Assembly (NCBI GenBank): GCA_022559845.1 | Contig: CM040123.1 | Span: 320,149,933-320,213,932, forward strand | DNA length: 64,000 nucleotides | Direction of reading: 5' to 3' | Source: Amorphophallus konjac | Taxonomy: Eukaryota > Streptophyta > Magnoliopsida > Alismatales > Araceae | In this document: piece by piece, positions 32,235-43,489 of the stretch | Numbering within the stretch: position 1 is the stretch's first letter | How the letters are laid out: each line of letters begins with the position of its first letter | Notes under the pieces: model-generated | What the model was told of the DNA's origin: nothing | Seen by the model: only the letters and a program-made list of their open reading frames with translations | Database searches by the model: none | Position numbers and translations under genes: made by a program

Positions 32235-34184
32235 TTACCTGAATGGGGGCGCCGGAGCGTAGTACAATCTCAAGTGCCTTCCATTAAGAGGCGGGAACTG
32301 AACTTCCCCGCGATGGTTGACAATTACATAGGCCCCACCTTCGTAGACTTTTTGGACTACGTAAGGTCCGAGCCAGTTCTCATTCAGCTTACCCTTGGGG
32401 TTGGCGGCCATTAGGTCTCTTCTCTTGACCATGACAAGGTCACCTTTCTTGAATTCGCGCTCCTTGACTAGCTTGTCAAAGGCGCGCGCAATTCGGGCCT
32501 GATAGACCTGAATATTCTGTTGGGCTTGAAGCCGCTTTCCTTCCAGACTGGAGAGTTCATCGAGTCTTCGCTCGGTGTTGGTCTGCCCTTCGGGGACAAG
32601 CCCATGCTGAATGGCGACCCTGAGGGACGGTATCTCCAGTTCGACGGGGACGATTGCTTCCGAGCCGTATACGAGAGAGAAGGGCAAGCAGCCCGTTGGA
32701 GTCTTGTATACGGTTCGATACGCCCAAAGCGCCTCGTACATTCTTTCTTCCCAGTCCCTTTTGTTAGAGCTGACAGTTTTGGCCAGGAGAGTGCAAAGTG
32801 TCTTATTGAAAGCTTCGGCCAGCCCATTGGCTTGTGGATTGTAAGGAGTCGATGTCCTCCAGTCAATTTTGTATTTTTCTGCTAGCCGGTAAACCTTCTG
32901 GTTGCGGAAGTGGCTGCCGTTGTCTGACACGATCCGGTCGGGCACGCCAAACCGGAATATAATGTTGCGGCGGATAAACTTGACCACGATTTCTCCGGTG
33001 ACCTCCCGTAAGGCAACAGCCTCTACCCAGCGGGAGAAGTAGTCGGTCGCTGCCAGAATGTATTTGCAGCCTGTGGAAGATGCGGGTAAGGGGCCCACAA
33101 CATCTGTTCCCCATTGGGCAAACGGCCAACTAGGCGCGGTTGGGTGCAGTTGCACGGGAGGCCTCCTGGGTATAGTGGCATGCTCCTGGCATCTCTGACA
33201 CGACTTAGCGTACTCACAACAGTCGTTGAACATTGCAGGCCAATAGTAGCCAAGTTTCTTGATTTCAATTTTCATCTTCGGCCCCGCCTGGTGTGCGCCA
33301 GCTGTGCCGGCATGGACCTCCTTCATAACCCTCCAAGCTTCTTCAATGGACAAGCATCGGAGGAGTAGCTTCTGTTTGGCATCCGCCACAATTCGGAACA
33401 ATATTCCGTTTCGGAGCTCATAGGAGTCTTTGGTTCTGACTAGCCCGATCCTTTCTTCTCTTCGGTCAGGTAATTGCTGGTGTTTGAACCACTGCATCAG
33501 GGAGGCTCTCCAGTCAGGTAGGCCGACAGCTTCTGCTGCAGTGACCTCTAGTTCTTCTTCTTCTGGCTCCTCTTCTATCATGCTGGGCATCTGGCGCTGG
33601 TTTATTACTTGGATATGGAGAGATCCATCTGGAGGCACTGCCAGTGAGCTTGCCAATTTTGCCAATGCGTCGGCTTGTGCGTTCTCCCCTCTGGCGACAT
33701 GGCCTATCTCAAGGAGGTAGAACCGCTCCATGAGCCGCTTCGCCTTAGTGTGATAAGGGAGCAGCTCAGGTTTTCGGACATCAAACTGTCCCTGGACTTG
33801 CTTGACGACCAGCAGCGAGTCGCCGAACACTTGGAGCATTTTGATCTCCATTTGGAGGGCGACCTGGAGGCCGATGATCAGAGCTTCATATTCTGCTTCA
33901 TTATTGGTGCATGGTTTGCTAATGCAGCAGGAAGTGTGCATCACTTCTCCGTCCGGCGACTTGAGGACGATGCCTGCTCCGGCTCGTACCTTGGCGCGCC
34001 CGGACGGGGTCGCTTCTGTCCTCGAGGCTCCATCAAAGTAACGCTGCCAGATGGCTTGTTGTATTTGGTCTACCTCCAGTGTTTCATCCTCGGGCAGCTC
34101 TGTGGCCAACGGGGAGTCTTCGGGCACAGGGTGTGCTACGAAGAAATCCGCGATGGCTTGCCCCTTAACGGCCTTCTGGGGCAC
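32235..34184 (-). CDS. Gypsy pol C-terminal part: archaeal-like RNase H and integrase
   Basis: An open frame of 649 codons, one frame off from the RT part that overlaps its start. Residues 45-185 are a complete RNase H with four conserved acids (YFDGAS, NNEAEYEAL, FGDSLLVV, ADALAKL), the second RNase H typical of Tat elements. The integrase follows: an HHCC-type zinc region (HAGTAGAH...CQRCQEH) at about 288-335, then the core with WGTDVVGP, IVSDNGSHF and the Glu in NGLAEAFNK. A GPY/F-type end (NWLGPYVVQKVYEGGAY) follows. No internal stop is present. The in-frame start shown is arbitrary, since the protein would be made by continuation from RT. Confidence 0.94.
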   Translation of the reverse strand: MPQKAVKGQAIADFFVAHPVPEDSPLATELPEDETLEVDQIQQAIWQRYFDGASRTEATPSGRAKVRAGAGIVLKSPDGEVMHTSCCISKPCTNNEAEYEALIIGLQVALQMEIKMLQVFGDSLLVVKQVQGQFDVRKPELLPYHTKAKRLMERFYLLEIGHVARGENAQADALAKLASSLAVPPDGSLHIQVINQRQMPSMIEEEPEEEELEVTAAEAVGLPDWRASLMQWFKHQQLPDRREERIGLVRTKDSYELRNGILFRIVADAKQKLLLRCLSIEEAWRVMKEVHAGTAGAHQAGPKMKIEIKKLGYYWPAMFNDCCEYAKSCQRCQEHATIPRRPPVQLHPTAPSWPFAQWGTDVVGPLPASSTGCKYILAATDYFSRWVEAVALREVTGEIVVKFIRRNIIFRFGVPDRIVSDNGSHFRNQKVYRLAEKYKIDWRTSTPYNPQANGLAEAFNKTLCTLLAKTVSSNKRDWEERMYEALWAYRTVYKTPTGCLPFSLVYGSEAIVPVELEIPSLRVAIQHGLVPEGQTNTERRLDELSSLEGKRLQAQQNIQVYQARIARAFDKLVKEREFKKGDLVMVKRRDLMAANPKGKLNENWLGPYVVQKVYEGGAYVIVNHRGEVQFPPLNGRHLRLYYAPAPPFR

Positions 34185-35800
34185 GTAAGTGTGTCAAATT
34201 CCATGAGTAGCACGGCCCACTTGCCAAGGCGCCCCTTTGGGACTGGCTGGAGGAGAATGTGCTTGATGGGGTCAGCTCTAGATATTAAGCTCACTTCATG
34301 GGACATCATGTAGTGCCTTATCTTCTTGACTGCGAAGACCAGAGCAAGGCCGACTTTCTCTATCGGAGTGTACTTGGCCTCCGCACCCACCAGTCTCTGG
34401 CTGAGGTAGTAGAGAGCCCGCTCTTTCCCCTCATCATTGTTCTGGGCAAGCATTGCCCCCAGTGAGTATTCGGTAGCCGCTATGTAGAGAATGAGCGGTC
34501 TGCCTTTGACAGGTGCCCCCAGGACAGGCGGGGTCTTCAGGTATTCCTTTAGCTGGTCGAACGCGTGCTGGCATTCATGGCCCCAGCTGAAGGGTGCATT
34601 CTTCATCATTAGTCTGTGGAAGGGTTGGCAACGCCCCGACAGGTTGGAGATGAACCTGCGGATGTAAGCTAACTGGCCCTGTAGGGACCTCAGCTCTCCC
34701 AGACTCTTCGGAGGGGGCAACTCCTGAATGGCCTTTATCTTGAAGGGGTCGATCTCGATCCCTCTGTGCCGGACAATGAAGCCGATGAACTTTCCACTGG
34801 ACACGCCAAAGGCGCACTTCATGGGGTTCATTTTTAGCCCGTATAGCCGGACCCTTTGGAAGACGACCCTGAGGTCATTTAAATGTTCATCTCTCTTCTC
34901 AGTCTTGACGACCATATCGTCGATGTAGCATTCGACCTTGTTGTATAGCAGCTCATCGAAGATCTTGGTCATCGCCCGCTGATATGTGGCACCAGCGTTC
35001 TTGAGGCCGAAGGGCATCCTCTTGTAGTGGAATATCCCCTTGGGCGATCTGAAGGCTGTGTGAATCCGGTCGTGGTCGGCTATCCAAATCTGGTTATAGC
35101 CGGACGAGCCGTCCATGAAGGACAGGGCCTCGTGGCCGGTAGTTGCATCAATCATCACTTTGGTGATAGGCACTGGGAAGTCATCTTTTGGGCATGCTTT
35201 GTTCAGGTCGCGGAAGTCCACGCAAATCCTGATCTGTCCATTCTTCTTTTTCACTGGTACAATGTTGGCCAACCATGTGGTATATTGGTTTTCTACCACG
35301 AAACCGACATCTATGAGCTTGTCGACCTCCTTGCAGATCTGGCTGGTCAATTCCGGCCTCATGCGCCGGGGAGACTGTTTCACTGGCTCCACCTTAGGAT
35401 CGATGGACAAGATGTGCTGAGTCACCTCGGGGCTGAGTCCGGGCATTTCTTTGTAGTCCCAGGCAAAACAATCCCGGAACTCTTGCAGCAGCTTTATGTA
35501 TTGTTCTCTCTCACGAGGGGGTATGAGAGCACTCAGAAAGGTCGGCCTGGGGTCGCCTTCTGTGCCAAGGTTGATCTCAATCAATTCGTCGACTGTGGCC
35601 TGGCCGCCATGTTCAATTTCCGGCGGGACTGGCGACAAATCGACAAAATCCTGGCCTTCATTACCCTCGGGTTCGAGGATAGCATCCTCGTCCTCTTGCT
35701 CCTCCTGGCTGGGCGTGGAGGCTGGATTAGCCGTGCAGTCCCCTTGGACCATAGCCGCCAGGTCTGTGAGGTCCGCTGGTGCAGAAAAGCACAGGGCCAC
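34136..35800 (-). CDS. Gypsy pol N-terminal part: reverse transcriptase and first RNase H
   Basis: An open frame of 554 codons, in the same frame as gag-protease and separated from it only by the TAA at 35812-35810. RT motifs: RICVDFRDLNKACPKD, FMDGSSGYNQI, the active site CYIDDMVV at about residues 290-297, and FLGF-like FIGFIV. The following RNase H lacks the first catalytic Asp (LYIAATEYSLGAML), as in the degenerate first RNase H of Tat elements. The last 20 residues are out of frame because of an indel near 34190, and the proper continuation is at 32235-34184. Confidence 0.94.
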   Translation of the reverse strand: MALCFSAPADLTDLAAMVQGDCTANPASTPSQEEQEDEDAILEPEGNEGQDFVDLSPVPPEIEHGGQATVDELIEINLGTEGDPRPTFLSALIPPREREQYIKLLQEFRDCFAWDYKEMPGLSPEVTQHILSIDPKVEPVKQSPRRMRPELTSQICKEVDKLIDVGFVVENQYTTWLANIVPVKKKNGQIRICVDFRDLNKACPKDDFPVPITKVMIDATTGHEALSFMDGSSGYNQIWIADHDRIHTAFRSPKGIFHYKRMPFGLKNAGATYQRAMTKIFDELLYNKVECYIDDMVVKTEKRDEHLNDLRVVFQRVRLYGLKMNPMKCAFGVSSGKFIGFIVRHRGIEIDPFKIKAIQELPPPKSLGELRSLQGQLAYIRRFISNLSGRCQPFHRLMMKNAPFSWGHECQHAFDQLKEYLKTPPVLGAPVKGRPLILYIAATEYSLGAMLAQNNDEGKERALYYLSQRLVGAEAKYTPIEKVGLALVFAVKKIRHYMMSHEVSLISRADPIKHILLQPVPKGRLGKWAVLLMEFDTLTCPRRPLRGKPSRISS

Positions 35801-35809
35801 CTCGGGGTC

Positions 35810-38800
35810 TTATGTGTACTCATCATAGATAGCGTGGACGGGGGCCGGGGTAGCCGCATCTTTAGGCGCCTGGTACTGGATGGATAGGGTATAGGCTCCT
35901 GCTCTGGGGCTGTCCGCCACGTGGGGGCGTGGCGGGGCTACCACATAGTCTCCCATCCTGAGCTCGTCCCTGTCGATGAGGCCTTGAGCAATGTCTTTGA
36001 AGACATAACAGTCTTCGATGGCGTGGCCCAACATCTGGTGGTAGGGACAGAACAGCGGGTCCCCACTCCTTCTGGCGTCTTGCGGCCTCCTGGGCCTTGG
36101 GAGGGAAACCTTGCCGTAATAGCAAGCCCAGTCAAAGATACCCCGAGTCTTCTCCTTTGGGAAGGAATAGGGCTTCTGCAACTTCTCCTGGAGTGTCACG
36201 TCTCGCCGGGCTGGCCGCCCAGCAAAGGGGCTTGCTGCACTTCTTGCTTCTCTTCTCAATGGGGCGGAGGTGTCCGGACTGGTGCCTCGGGGCCGGGGCA
36301 GATGGCCACCCCACGGGGGAAGAGAACCCTGGATCAGGTCGGCCACTAGCGAGGTCAACTCAGCCAGCTGCGCCTTTAGCATCCTGATTTCCCGCTGCTG
36401 CCTGTGGTACAGGGCGTACATGACGGGGTCGTATCGGGGGAGATTCGGGACGCGGCCCATGCTATTGCTCCTTGCTTCGCCAACAGGCCGGAGCGAGGGC
36501 GCCTCAGAGGTGTGCCCCTCCGGGGTCAGTCCTTCGGAGAAGGAGGAGGTCTTCCCCATGCAGCGGCGGATAGGGTTCCACAGGAACACTTCTTCATCTT
36601 GTGCCTCCTCGGTCGGAGGGCTGGGATATACATCTTGGTGGGCTTCCCGCAAATTTGCAGCTTCCGCAGGGTCGTCACCGGACAAGGCCGAAACTGATAT
36701 CACATCAGCCTCGTAGTAATCTTCTAGTGAAAAACCCAGACCGGGATGCTTGGTAATTTGCAGCAACCGTCGATCCAGGTTCGGCGGGTTCCACATCTTT
36801 TCAAACATCTTCTTCCGGCTGGAGGGCAGGTATGGAGGAATCTTCTGCTTTCTGACCATCCCGGCTGCCCGGTCAGTCAGGTGAGGAAGTCCTGCAATGG
36901 GGACGTGCGGGTCATGCAGCTCGTCAGAGAATCGGCAATCATCGTCTTCCCTGACTGGCTTTTCCCCCGCAACATAGAAGATAGTGGGCGGCCCTTCAGG
37001 GTTAGGCACCTCGAAGGTTCTCAGCTGCTCGGTTGCTTGGCATTCTATTTCTATTACCGGCTTGACGATCCCTGGGGGGACCCTGACATCTTGTAGCAGG
37101 TCTTCGAGGCAAGGCGCCCCCGGTGTAGGGTAGATGGCGAGAGGAGCCGCCCTGAATACCCCTTCTTGTTGTGCAATGAATGGTACATGCGGGGGAGCCA
37201 CATAGCCCGGGGGTGGCGGAGGAAACCAGCCACTTGACTCCATTTTCTTCTTTCCCTTGTCTCGGGCAGCTTGAGGAGTTTGCTTCACCTTTTCCAGGTA
37301 CAGATTAGCATCTGATAAGTGACACTCGAACACCTCGAACGGGTGGAGGTCGGCGAAGATTCTGACTTCTTTCCCCTCGTAGGGGTACTTGATGCACTGA
37401 TGCAAGGTGGAGGGCCCCACCCTATTCTGGTGTAGCCAAGGCCGGCCGAGCAACGCCTTGTAGGAAGTGTTGGAGTTGATGACGTGGAACTGGACTTTGG
37501 AGGTGAAGTCGTCAAAGGTCAAGTTGAACTCTGCGACCCCCATGGGCACTTCGCATTTCTGGTTGAAACCTGCAATCTTGACATTTTTAACCTCGACCAG
37601 GTGTACGTCAAAGTAGTGCTTCTGGTACACCCGGTACGGGAGTATATTCACTGCTGCCCCTGGGTCGATCAAGACCCTATTGATAGGCTGGCCGTTCAAC
37701 TGCCCTTTCATGTAGAGGGGCCTGTTATGGCTGCAAGTCGGCAGGAGCATGTCATCTTTTGTGAAAGCCACTGCTACTTCAGGTGATATTTCTGCCAAAC
37801 AGGCTTCAAGGTGTGCTGGAGTCTGGAGTGCGGCGATGATGGCTTGCCGTGTTTCTTCATTCAGGGACATCATCTCCCATACCGTAAACCGGGTCGGGAT
37901 TTTCTTGAGGTGTCTGACTATTCGCTCGGCCGCTCGCACCTTGAGCAATTTCATCTCTTCGGGCTTGCTGCGCCTGCCCTCATCCTGGGGTTGGGGTGTC
38001 AGATCAGGGGACGCCTGGTTTGTGGGCTCTGCTGCAGCCTGCCGAGCCGGCGGGGCCTGCTGTGCTTCCTCTGTTTCTCGCATGAATTCGGCGAGGTTTG
38101 GGATGCCGTTGAATTCTTCTTCTGGCTGAGGAGGAGTAGCCGCCGGTAGAGCTCGGGGACTGCTTGCTTTCCTGGTGGAGGGAGGCACTGGGGGGCGCGC
38201 CTGCCTGCCTGCTCGGGCTGACAGGAATTCGGCGAATGAAGGGGTGCCTTGGCTCCTGGCCCCACCGGGATAGAGACCCGATGGAGGAGGGATCTCGGTG
38301 CCTCGGACCTCAGGGTCGAGGATCTGGTATGGTTGTTCTCCCCTGAGCATGATGTTGAGGTTGTCCTGAGGAGGGCGCCCCCATTTCCTTCCGGACCTGG
38401 TGGCGTGTTGGGAGGTGGACGCCTCAGCTTGATTCACCTCCGCCGGTTCCTGGGGTGGCTCTTCTTCTTTTTCTTCCAGGGAGAGAGCGGTGTCGAACAA
38501 CGCCGAGAGGGTGTTGCAGGCGAAGACGACCTCCTTCTTCTTCTCGCCCCTGGGTCTTCTCTTCTTCTTCTTCTTGCCTGCTGCAGCGGATGGCTGCTCT
38601 TGAGGAAGTTCACCCCACAGAGGAGGCTCTTTGTCTGCATCGGCTTCTGTTCCCGGAGCCAGCTCGAGTGATTCGAACTCCTTCCAGGGGACATGCTCCC
38701 TCAGCTCCACAGGCTGGATTTCGGGCTGTTCATAATCTTCGAGCCCATCAATAATAGCCTGGAGTCTTTCAACCGCCGGGCTAGTCTTCTTGTGCATCCG

Positions 38801-39039
38801 CAGCGGGACAGAACTCTTCTTGTTGTGAGTGGGCCGCCTCATGACCAGCCGAGGGGCCGTGTCGTGGCAAACCGGGCTTGCCGGGGGCGGTGCAGGCAGG
38901 GGCTCTGCCACCCTCGGGTGAATTCCTGGGGTAGGCCGAGAGGCGCGCACCTTTCTAGTTTTTCTGGGTATAGTCTGCCACCCTTCATGGTCTTGAGCTG
39001 GGGCCATGATGAAGGTCTCATAAGTGGCGCGGGCGCAGG
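35810..39039 (-). CDS. Gypsy gag C-terminal part with aspartic protease
   Basis: An open frame of over 1,000 codons ending in TAA at 35812-35810. A long Pro/Glu-rich segment comes first. The aspartic protease is at about residues 430-560 (RVLIDPGAAVNIL, ALLGRPWLH), with DPG in place of the usual D-S/T-G. Near the C-terminus (about residues 955-1045) a module with CPYHQMLGH...DCYVFKD matches one upstream in gag (56290-56600). Its start is cut by the TR-GAG element at 39045. The native frame continues at 45535-45620 and then 56290-59047. Gag plus protease would exceed 2,000 codons, far longer than usual for gypsy. Confidence 0.9.
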
Positions 39040-39044
39040 CCTCC

Positions 39045-41082
39045 TGATGGGGACATCAACGACAGCCCGCTCACATTGTGTTTGCATTTCCGTCTTTTTA
39101 TATTTGTATGTATACCCTTGTGATATATGGGTACACAATAGTAGGTCTTAGTGGGTTTATTTGCAAAGGGCCATTGGGTATTTTTGCAAAAGTGCATGTA
39201 GGCCCTGCAGGGGCCCCCTCCCTCCTCCTTATTGGTCCACTTGGACTCCCGGGCCCAAGGTGGCTGGTCCATGGTCCAACCTTGGACTTGGACCTAGATT
39301 TAATTAAAGAAGACAAAATCTAATTGCCTTCTTTAAAGGGGGGGGGGGCGAACCATGTATTATATTGGGATTTATTGTGGTTGTTCAAACCACATCCCAG
39401 CCCTTCACTCATCAACCCTTGATCCAAGGGTCTAGAAATAGTTAGAGACCTAGCCTATATAATGTTGTATTTTCATGAGAAATTCAATGGAAAAATCAAA
39501 ATTTTTGTGAGTGTTCAAGGAGCTTGGTGCGCCCCTCTCCCCTCCCTTGCTGTTCTTCCTTCCCCAACCCCAGATCTAGAGTGTATCCATCTCCCTTCAT
39601 CCCCTCTCAACCTCCGGTGATCGTCTGTGCTGCCGCCGCCGCCGTTCGTGCCGCCTTCGAGCCGCCGTGGAATCGTCATCAAGTTTCTGTCCTGCTGGAC
39701 AGAGGTGTAGTTCACGAATTCCTGAAGCCAGTCACGAGTTCAGATCGATTTGAAATTTTGAGGGTTGGTTCCTATCTTCTATCCCATTCTCCACAAAATA
39801 ATCCAGGTTCAAAAGCCACCGTTTCATATTGTTTCCTCTTCGTTCAACTCTCAATCTCAGATCTGTTCTGTCACTGTCTACAGTGACAGTAGCCCTGAGT
39901 TCTCCACCTTCGACCACCCTTTTGATTTTTGTTAGACCTCCCAATTTAACTGTGTATTCTGTCCATCGTCCCCTACCACCACAATTTTTCTTAAATTTTT
40001 ATCATCCTTCTACCTATTTTTAAAAATTCATGTTCTACCGGAGCTACAGTACTTTCAGTCAGATCCCAGATCCGACCTTCGTCCAGTAAACAAATCACAG
40101 AAAATCATAGACACATCCAAACGTGTCCAAACCAATTTTGTTGTCTTCCCAACTCCATTTCCAACAACTTCTCTGAAGAACACAACCCAAGATTCGGACG
40201 TCTACCTCACGGTCAAAGGCAATCCACTGTCAAGTTCTCTGCAGGCCTGAGTCTTCGGTTACTGTACAATAGGAGATTGAAAATTCCATAAGTCAAGATC
40301 CGAACAGATCCAGGCCAGATCTTTGAACCTAGGTTGAAGAACTTCAAGCTAGCTTTCCAACGGCACCAGTCTCGTGTCGATCCGACATCGGGGCTGATCG
40401 CAGCGTTCATTCTCGCCGGAGCGCGCGCTGCAAAACAGCAACCACCAGTCCGTGGACAGCAAACCCGACGGGTGCCGATCGGAGCCGCCCGACCTCCGGG
40501 CGACGTTCCGGTGTGCCGCCAGCCCAGGGAACACTTCCCTAAGTGTCCACACTACAGCGGTGCCACCGGGTCCCACACGGCCCCTCCAGACAGCACGTGG
40601 GCCCCACGGTCGTGATCGCGCGTGTAGCCGAATCAACACACGAAGCTGCCCGTCAACCCGAATTCGGTCCCTCCCGGACCCCATTGTGTAGCCCTTTACC
40701 TCCCTGCGTGGAGTGGGCAGCGGCTTGCATTTATGTAATATTGTGTAATATTATTCCGGGAGTACGAGTTTCGGCTGGGTCCGTCGTCCCCACGCCGAGC
40801 GCGTGGAGGTATCGTCTTCGCTCCTTACTTGGCATTTTGCTTGATTTCATATATGCTTGTTTATGCCACTGCTAGAGAGCATGTTTTAGGACCTAACTCG
40901 CTATAATTTCATATCACCGCTGCTGCGAGAGAGTGAGCGAGACCGTCCCGTGACCCGATCCGGGCACGAAAGTGCGAGCCGACCACCCTAGCTCTTGCCG
41001 GTTTCTCAACCGCGCACGTCCGACGCTTCCCTCATCAAGGGACGATCGCGAGCTTGTCGTGTCCGTGTCTTGTCCCGCATCA
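39045..41082 (+). repeat. 5' LTR of TR-GAG element
   Basis: 2,038 bp, TGATGGGGACATC...CCCGCATCA. The TATA box TATATAAT is at 39456-39463. A CCACGC...GCGTGG inverted repeat lies near 40790-40806. ORFs inside (for example the SPFIPSQPPV frame) are repeated in both LTRs and unsupported. Confidence 0.96.
39456..39463 (+). promoter_or_regulatory. TATA box in TR-GAG 5' LTR
   Basis: TATATAAT, conserved at 43904-43911 in the 3' LTR. Transcription would begin near 39490, giving a U3 of about 0.45 kb. Confidence 0.65.
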
Positions 41083-41085
41083 ATT

Positions 41086-41097
41086 TGGTATCAGAGC
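41086..41097 (+). other. Primer binding site (initiator tRNA-Met) of TR-GAG
   Basis: TGGTATCAGAGC lies three bases after the 5' LTR end and is complementary to the initiator tRNA-Met 3' end. Confidence 0.93.
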
Positions 41098-41410
41098 GAG
41101 TTTGAGTCTAGGGTGTCACAAAAAAAAAGTGTCATTTACATCTAGTCATTAGTCGGTCTAAGTCGTGTTTAGGGTCATCATTGTTTTAAAACAAACAAAA
41201 AAAAGTGTCTTTTCGCATTTGCATCCCTTTACTCGGTATATCAAAAGGTGTTGTCCGAACGTTAGGCTACGCCTATCGGGAAGACCGCACACTTGCGCGA
41301 GTGATCTTCGGATCGATTAACTCCGCCACGTGCCGAGTTTTGGTTACGTCTAGGTGCATCATATTAGTGTGTGTTTGCTTTAGTCGGCGTCGTCTAGTCG
41401 GTGTGTTTGC

Positions 41411-43000
41411 ATGCCCACTCGTCGAGGTACTCAATACTCACCCCCACCACCACCAATGGCGGAATCCCGAGTCCATAGTTCCGATGAGGTGGCCACTATG
41501 TTCCGAACACTTATGAAAAAAATGGATGGGTTAAGTGAGCGCATGGATGAGTTAAGCACTCGAGTGGATAGGATGGAAGAAGCGAGTACTCGAGTGAATG
41601 GCCTAGGCACCCGCCTAGAAGAGAGGATGAAAGTTGTAGAGGATAGGGCCGCTGGGTCGAACCAGTCCGTTCAAGGATTGGTCGGGAGAGTCACCGCACT
41701 AGAGAAAGGACCAGCCGAGACACACCCGATTGTCCCAGTCCAGGCACCCGCCCCACCTACTCAAGGTCAACCGGAGCCGGTTCATCAACCCGCGACTCCA
41801 AGGGTTCAAGGGGTAGCTACTAGGAGGCACGAAGTCCCCGAGGTGCATGACTACGAGTCCGATAATGAGCATCGGGGACATGGTCGTGATTATCGCCATA
41901 CACGGCGTACCCACGACCAAGATATGGATGAATGGGCCATTCGGACCGTTCGGGCCGACCCTCCCACCTTTGACGGGTCCTTGGACCCAAAGGTCTACCT
42001 TGATTGGGAGGCTGGTATGGACCGATATTTTGAGTGGTTCGAGATGTCAGACCAACGAAAAGTCAAGTATGCCAGGATGAAACTTTTAGGCCAAGCCCAA
42101 ACCTATTGGAGAAACATGGAGAACCTATTGTTTCATCGTCAAGAACCCCCGATCGATACATGGACCGATATGAGGGAGAAGCTTAGGAAGAAGTACCTCC
42201 CTACCTCCTACCGCCAGCGTCTTATAGAGAGGTGGCAAAGCCTCACCCAAGGAGACCGGTCTGTCTCGGATTACATCACCGAGTTTGATGAATACTACTT
42301 GCGATGTGATGCCACGGAGGAGGATTCCCTTACCGTCTCCCGGTTTCGGTGTGGTCTACGCCCACACCTACGGTATGAGCTTCTCCGCCGCAAGGTGGAC
42401 AAGCTGGAGGATGCATACCAAGTTGCTCTCGAGATGGAGCAATTCGAGGGTGAGTTCGAGTCTATTCCCCGGTGGAGCCCCGCTCCTCCCCGTAGTGACT
42501 CCCGTGGCTCCTTAGGTTCATACCCGAGGGGACCCATGACTCGTCCACAGGAGCCCGCCCGTCAGGAGCACTTTGCTCCTAGACCTCGACCTCCCCCACC
42601 ACGGGATCTACCTCCACCCCATCCACCGGCACCCGTTGCCCGTCCCCCAGCTCCTATAGCCCGTCCTCTGGCACCGGCACCCCCTCCACTATTGTCCAAG
42701 GCACCTACACCTCCCCCATTGTTGCCTACACCCCCTACCCGACGGGATGATAAGGGTAAGGCCCCTCTTTTCGGGGAGAGTAGTCGATCGCGAGTGCAGT
42801 GTTTCCACTGTCATGGATTTGGCCACATTGCCAGCGAGTGTCCCGCTCGCGCCACCCTAGCCTTAGGTGTTGGAGGATCCGTACCTCCCGAGCCTGAGTG
42901 TGTTGATTACGAGGCCGATGAGGCACTAGCCGAGGAGTATTATGCCTTGGGAGGGGAAGAGTGGGAGAGCTCTCCCGCCGCTCAGGATGCAGCCACTTAG
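41411..43000 (+). CDS. TR-GAG gag polyprotein (529 aa)
   Basis: One intact frame. Residues about 20-100 have regular heptads (MDGLSERMDELSTRVDRMEE), a probable coiled coil. The retrotransposon gag domain is at about 175-345 (YLDWEAGMDRYFEWF, AQTYWRNME, LRKKYLPTSYRQR, YITEFDEYYLRC). A Pro-rich linker follows, then a CCHC zinc knuckle CFHCHGFGHIASEC at about 464-477 and an acidic tail. The start could instead be the ATG at 41456. This is the capsid and RNA-binding protein, and the lack of any stop suggests recent selection or recent insertion. There is no protease. Confidence 0.93.
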   Translation: MPTRRGTQYSPPPPPMAESRVHSSDEVATMFRTLMKKMDGLSERMDELSTRVDRMEEASTRVNGLGTRLEERMKVVEDRAAGSNQSVQGLVGRVTALEKGPAETHPIVPVQAPAPPTQGQPEPVHQPATPRVQGVATRRHEVPEVHDYESDNEHRGHGRDYRHTRRTHDQDMDEWAIRTVRADPPTFDGSLDPKVYLDWEAGMDRYFEWFEMSDQRKVKYARMKLLGQAQTYWRNMENLLFHRQEPPIDTWTDMREKLRKKYLPTSYRQRLIERWQSLTQGDRSVSDYITEFDEYYLRCDATEEDSLTVSRFRCGLRPHLRYELLRRKVDKLEDAYQVALEMEQFEGEFESIPRWSPAPPRSDSRGSLGSYPRGPMTRPQEPARQEHFAPRPRPPPPRDLPPPHPPAPVARPPAPIARPLAPAPPPLLSKAPTPPPLLPTPPTRRDDKGKAPLFGESSRSRVQCFHCHGFGHIASECPARATLALGVGGSVPPEPECVDYEADEALAEEYYALGGEEWESSPAAQDAAT

Positions 43001-43489
43001 TGGGCTTGATGCTACCACATTCGTCTAGAGTCGTGCATGAGTCGGTGTGTTTTCCTTGTGTGGTTTGTTTTGTGTGGTGTGTTTTGAGTCGATTGTTTGT
43101 GTGGTTTGCATACGTGTGTTAGTGCATGGCGAGTCTGCATGTGTCGTGTGTAAGCTCGTTGTCGTTCTCTTATGAGTAAGAGGTGATTGGACTCACCCGA
43201 TGAGTATGGGACCGGTTCTACATCTATACCCGGATCAGTCACCTATAGGGACTCAGCGGTGATTCCTAGTGAGTCTTTGAGTTGTTTCCTTCCTTTTGAG
43301 AGTGCCCCTCGGAGTGACCACCTTTAGCCCATAGTAGTTCGCATATCGAGTATATATGGAATGAGCAGGTGCCGATCATTTGGAGTGGAGCGTACCCGCG
43401 TTACTTGGCACGGAGACAGATCTGCCGATGTACCTGAGCAGCAACATCCCTTACTCGACGGGGTCGAGTTCCTCCCACCTGAGGAGAAT
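43001..43489 (+). other. 3' internal non-coding region of TR-GAG
   Basis: About 490 bp without an ORF, ending in the purine-rich GAGGAGAAT directly before the 3' LTR, a weak polypurine tract. Confidence 0.7.

Noticed and set aside
31900..32414. Phe/Leu-rich ORFs suggesting membrane proteins
   Set aside because: They are produced by a nearly pure T/C tract with no composition typical of real membrane proteins.
39524..39886. 120-codon ORF present twice (also 43972-44334)
   Set aside because: It is duplicated only because it lies in both LTRs. It is low-complexity at the start and there is no sign of selection.
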